A stretch of DNA of 6,660 nucleotides from positions 1 through 6,660 of the forward strand of contig DATEAK010000378.1 of the NCBI GenBank assembly GCA_035288405.1. The letters run 5' to 3'. Source of the DNA: JACPSX01 sp035288405 [NCBI: bacterium] (GTDB lineage Bacteria; JACPSX01). The notes beneath the pieces were generated by a model that was given only the letters and a program-made list of their open reading frames with translations, ran no database searches and was not told where the DNA came from. This document shows, piece by piece, positions 4,672 through 6,660 of the stretch. The position numbers and the translations under genes are program-made. Position 1 is the first letter of the stretch, and each line of letters begins with the position of its first letter.

Positions 4672-6126
4672 GTGGAACCTGAAATTTTTGATGATCTTCG
4701 TTCTTTCATTGAGGCGGCTAAGAAGATAAGCGAGTGGAGGGAGATCAAGGGAGCGAATTGGGATCTTGAGATCGGGACATTGATCGAAGCCGCAGCCGAG
4801 CGGATCCCTCAGCCACCGATGCTCCTGTTTGACGAAATCAAAGGATATCCTCCGGGTTTTCGAGTGCTCAGTCTCCCTTTTGCGTCCTATAAACGAGCTG
4901 CCTTGGCGCTGGGGCTCCCCCACGATCGGAGCAAGCTGGAGGGAGTGCGCCTTGCCGCCCGCAAGATGAAATCGTTGCAGCCGATTCCTCCGAAAGAGAT
5001 CAAGAATCCTCCGGTCATGGAGAATGTGATGAGCGGGCCTGAAGTGGACCTGTTTCGGTTTCCCGCGCTGCGCACTCATAAGGGCGACGGCGGGCGCTAC
5101 ATCGGGACGGGAGATGTCGTGATCAATCAGGATCCCGACAGCGGTTTTATCAATATGGGCACCTATCGCATGCAACTGCATGATCGAAATCTCTTGGGAC
5201 TCTGGATGAGCCCGGGCCAGGATGGACGCATGATCTGTGCGAAATATTGGGAAAAGGGTCAGGCCTGCCCGATTGTGGCTACTTTTGGGCAAGACCCGAT
5301 GACCTTCATGGCCTCCAATGCCAAGATCCCCTGGGGGAAATCCGAGTTGGATTATGTGGGGGGCCTCAGGGGGAAACCTTTGGAGATCATCCATGGGCCA
5401 GTCACCGGCCTTCCCATTCCGGCTCACGCGGAGGTAGCGATCGAGGGGGAAGTGCCCCCACCGAGCGAAGAGGCACGGGACGAGGGGCCTTTTGGGGAGT
5501 GGCCGGGGTATTACTCGGGAGGAAGTATCGGCACAGGGGAGCCTCAACCGGTGATCCGGGTGAAAGCCGTGTATCATCGAAACGAGCCGATACTTTTAGA
5601 TGAAGCTCCTCTGTGGCCGGGGGCGATCCGGATGGATTTGAGCCTTCGAGCGGGCCTGCTGTGGGACCAACTGGAAAATGCGGGGATCCAGGACATCACA
5701 GGGGTCTACGGGCATACGACTTACCTTTATGTCGTGGCCATCAAGCAGCGTTATGCAGGGCACGCAAAGCAGGCGGGATTGGCGGCAGTTGCTGCCGGTG
5801 CGTCCGCCAGGAATGGCAGGTATGTCGTGGTCGTGGACGATGACATCGACCCCACGAATATGTCGGAAGTTCTCTGGGCAATGATGACCCGGGTGGATCC
5901 GGCGACCGACATTCACATCATCGACGGGTGTTGGAGCACCCCCCTGGACCCCCGGATGCCTCCGGAAAAGAAAGCAAACCGCGATCATACAAACAGCCGC
6001 GCGATTTTCTATGCGGTCAGGCCATACGCGTGGCGAAACCAGTTTCCCAAGTCCTCCAGGTCGGAGCGGGAATTACTGGAAGGAGTGATCAAGGCTTACT
6101 CCCATATCCTTCCGTTCCCTTCATGA
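4672..6126 (+). CDS. UbiD-family prenylated-FMN-dependent (de)carboxylase
   Basis: This is a complete protein of 484 aa, the normal family length, starting at GTG. UbiD enzymes use prenylated FMN made by a UbiX-type partner to remove or add a carboxylate on aromatic, heteroaromatic or alpha,beta-unsaturated acids in the cytoplasm. The prFMN and metal-binding segment INMGTYRMQLHDRN contains Asn161 and Arg166, matching Asn168 and Arg173 of Aspergillus Fdc1. EGPFGEWPGYYS holds Glu271 and Glu276, matching Glu277 and Glu282, so the catalytic Arg-Glu-Glu set is present. HAEVAIEGE gives Glu254, matching the metal ligand Glu233. The third metal ligand, His191 in Fdc1 (PQHIRQ), aligns with Asp184 in SPGQDGRM, an unusual change. 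The C-terminal VVVVDDDIDPTN and the DHTNSRAIFYAVRPY tail are family-like. Ubiquinone synthesis is less likely than catabolism, given the flanking uptake proteins. The substrate is unknown, and no UbiX gene is in the window. Confidence 0.93.
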   Translation: MEPEIFDDLRSFIEAAKKISEWREIKGANWDLEIGTLIEAAAERIPQPPMLLFDEIKGYPPGFRVLSLPFASYKRAALALGLPHDRSKLEGVRLAARKMKSLQPIPPKEIKNPPVMENVMSGPEVDLFRFPALRTHKGDGGRYIGTGDVVINQDPDSGFINMGTYRMQLHDRNLLGLWMSPGQDGRMICAKYWEKGQACPIVATFGQDPMTFMASNAKIPWGKSELDYVGGLRGKPLEIIHGPVTGLPIPAHAEVAIEGEVPPPSEEARDEGPFGEWPGYYSGGSIGTGEPQPVIRVKAVYHRNEPILLDEAPLWPGAIRMDLSLRAGLLWDQLENAGIQDITGVYGHTTYLYVVAIKQRYAGHAKQAGLAAVAAGASARNGRYVVVVDDDIDPTNMSEVLWAMMTRVDPATDIHIIDGCWSTPLDPRMPPEKKANRDHTNSRAIFYAVRPYAWRNQFPKSSRSERELLEGVIKAYSHILPFPS

Positions 6127-6209
6127 GACCGCTCGCTGACCAATAGGTTGGCCGAGTGCTTCCGGGTAGGGTTGGCCTTCTCGAGACAATCTCTATAACA
6201 GGAGGAGTC
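6127..6209 (+). other. Spacer between the UbiD-type gene and the next substrate-binding protein
   Basis: This is an 83-bp non-coding gap ending in GGAGG at 6201-6205, the ribosome binding site of the next gene. GGTTGGCC occurs twice (6146-6153 and 6170-6177). I see no convincing terminator or promoter, so the two genes are probably cotranscribed. Confidence 0.5.
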
Positions 6210-6660
6210 ATGGACAGAGGAAGGCAGTTTCGCTTCCTGATGACCCTGATCGGTCTGCTCACCTGGCTGGCAGTCATGGGAATCGCCGGTACTCCGGCTC
6301 TCGCCGCTTCGAAAATTTCCATCGTCTATTCGGCCAAGGTCTTTAACCTATCTCCGGTATGGATTGCCATGGAGCAGGGGCTCTTCGAAAAACGGGGGTT
6401 GACGGTGAAACTCACTTACATCGGCGGAGCTCCTCCCGTGGTGGCCACACTCTTGGCCGGTGGAGCCGATGTGGCCGTGGTCGGAGGTGTAGGGATTATA
6501 CGGGCCTACCTGGGGGGGGCCAGGAACCTGGTCTTTATCGGAGCCTTAAAAAACATCCTTACCGGCGCCATCGTGGGCAAGCCTGAATTCCGGACAGTGA
6601 CCGATCTCAAAGGGGAAAAAATCGGAGTCTCCCGGATCGGGAGTAATCCTCATTATCTGG
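6210..6660 (+). CDS. ABC transporter substrate-binding protein, NMT1/TauA-like, N-terminal part (runs off right edge)
   Basis: The ATG at 6210 follows GGAGG by 4 bases, and the frame stays open to the window edge (150 codons seen). Residues 1-32 or 1-33 form a signal peptide: MDRGRQFRF, a hydrophobic core LMTLIGLLTWLAVMGIAG, then TPALAA. The mature part SKISIVYSAKVFNLSPVWIAM shows the periplasmic binding-protein fold of the NMT1/THI5/SsuA group: EQGLFEKRGLTVKL, then LLAGGADVAVVGG, then TVTDLKGEKIGVSRIGSN at the start of the second lobe. The same landmarks in the same order occur in the minus-strand protein at 1607-2611, so the two are paralogues, though clearly divergent. Its place behind the UbiD-type gene suggests it captures that enzyme's substrate or a precursor in the periplasm (inference). 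The C-terminal half and any transporter genes lie beyond the window. Confidence 0.9.
   Translation, partial: MDRGRQFRFLMTLIGLLTWLAVMGIAGTPALAASKISIVYSAKVFNLSPVWIAMEQGLFEKRGLTVKLTYIGGAPPVVATLLAGGADVAVVGGVGIIRAYLGGARNLVFIGALKNILTGAIVGKPEFRTVTDLKGEKIGVSRIGSNPHYL

Noticed and set aside
4639-5577. A 312-codon minus-strand open frame
   Set aside because: It is antisense to the well-supported UbiD-family gene, has no recognisable motif and has composition typical of a shadow frame.
1-6660. CRISPR array, tRNA, rRNA or phage genes
   Set aside because: I saw no regularly spaced repeats, no cloverleaf-like or rRNA-like sequence, and no structural or integrase genes.

Overview
The window comes from a bacterium of moderate to fairly high GC content. 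It has Gram-negative style exported proteins and strong Shine-Dalgarno sites. The content (two orphan-looking NMT1/TauA-type substrate-binding proteins, a UbiD-family decarboxylase, an ornithine-cyclodeaminase-family protein and an IS1380-type insertion sequence) resembles uncultured soil or sediment lineages such as Rokubacteria, NC10, Tectomicrobia or Deltaproteobacteria. That placement is an inference of low confidence, because nothing here is a taxonomic marker.

Layout: the left 2.6 kb is a minus-strand gene set, read right to left. It starts with an exported ABC substrate-binding protein (start 2611). Next comes an ornithine cyclodeaminase/mu-crystallin family oxidoreductase 16 bases later, then a possible 31-codon ORF, then the N-terminal part of an exported S1/P1-type nuclease that runs off the left edge. 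The right 2 kb is a plus-strand gene set: a complete UbiD-family decarboxylase (start 4672) and the first 150 codons of a second substrate-binding protein that runs off the right edge. The two sets diverge from a shared intergenic region that would be about 386 bp long without the insertion.

That intergenic region is split by a complete insertion sequence, 2761-4429 (1669 bp). It has 14-bp perfect terminal inverted repeats, a 5-bp target duplication (TGTAA) and one intact DDE transposase of IS1380 type on the minus strand. To its right is a good sigma70-like promoter (TTGACA, 17-bp spacer, TAGAAA) facing the UbiD gene. No equally clear promoter is visible for the minus-strand genes between the IS and their start, so the insertion may have changed their expression.

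Working hypothesis (inference): the locus takes up and converts a carboxylated, perhaps aromatic or N-heterocyclic, compound. The substrate-binding proteins would capture it in the periplasm, the UbiD-type enzyme would decarboxylate it, and the OCD-family protein would act on an imine or amino-acid-like intermediate. No permease, ATPase, UbiX-type flavin prenyltransferase or regulator is in the window. The S1/P1 nuclease may be an unrelated neighbour.
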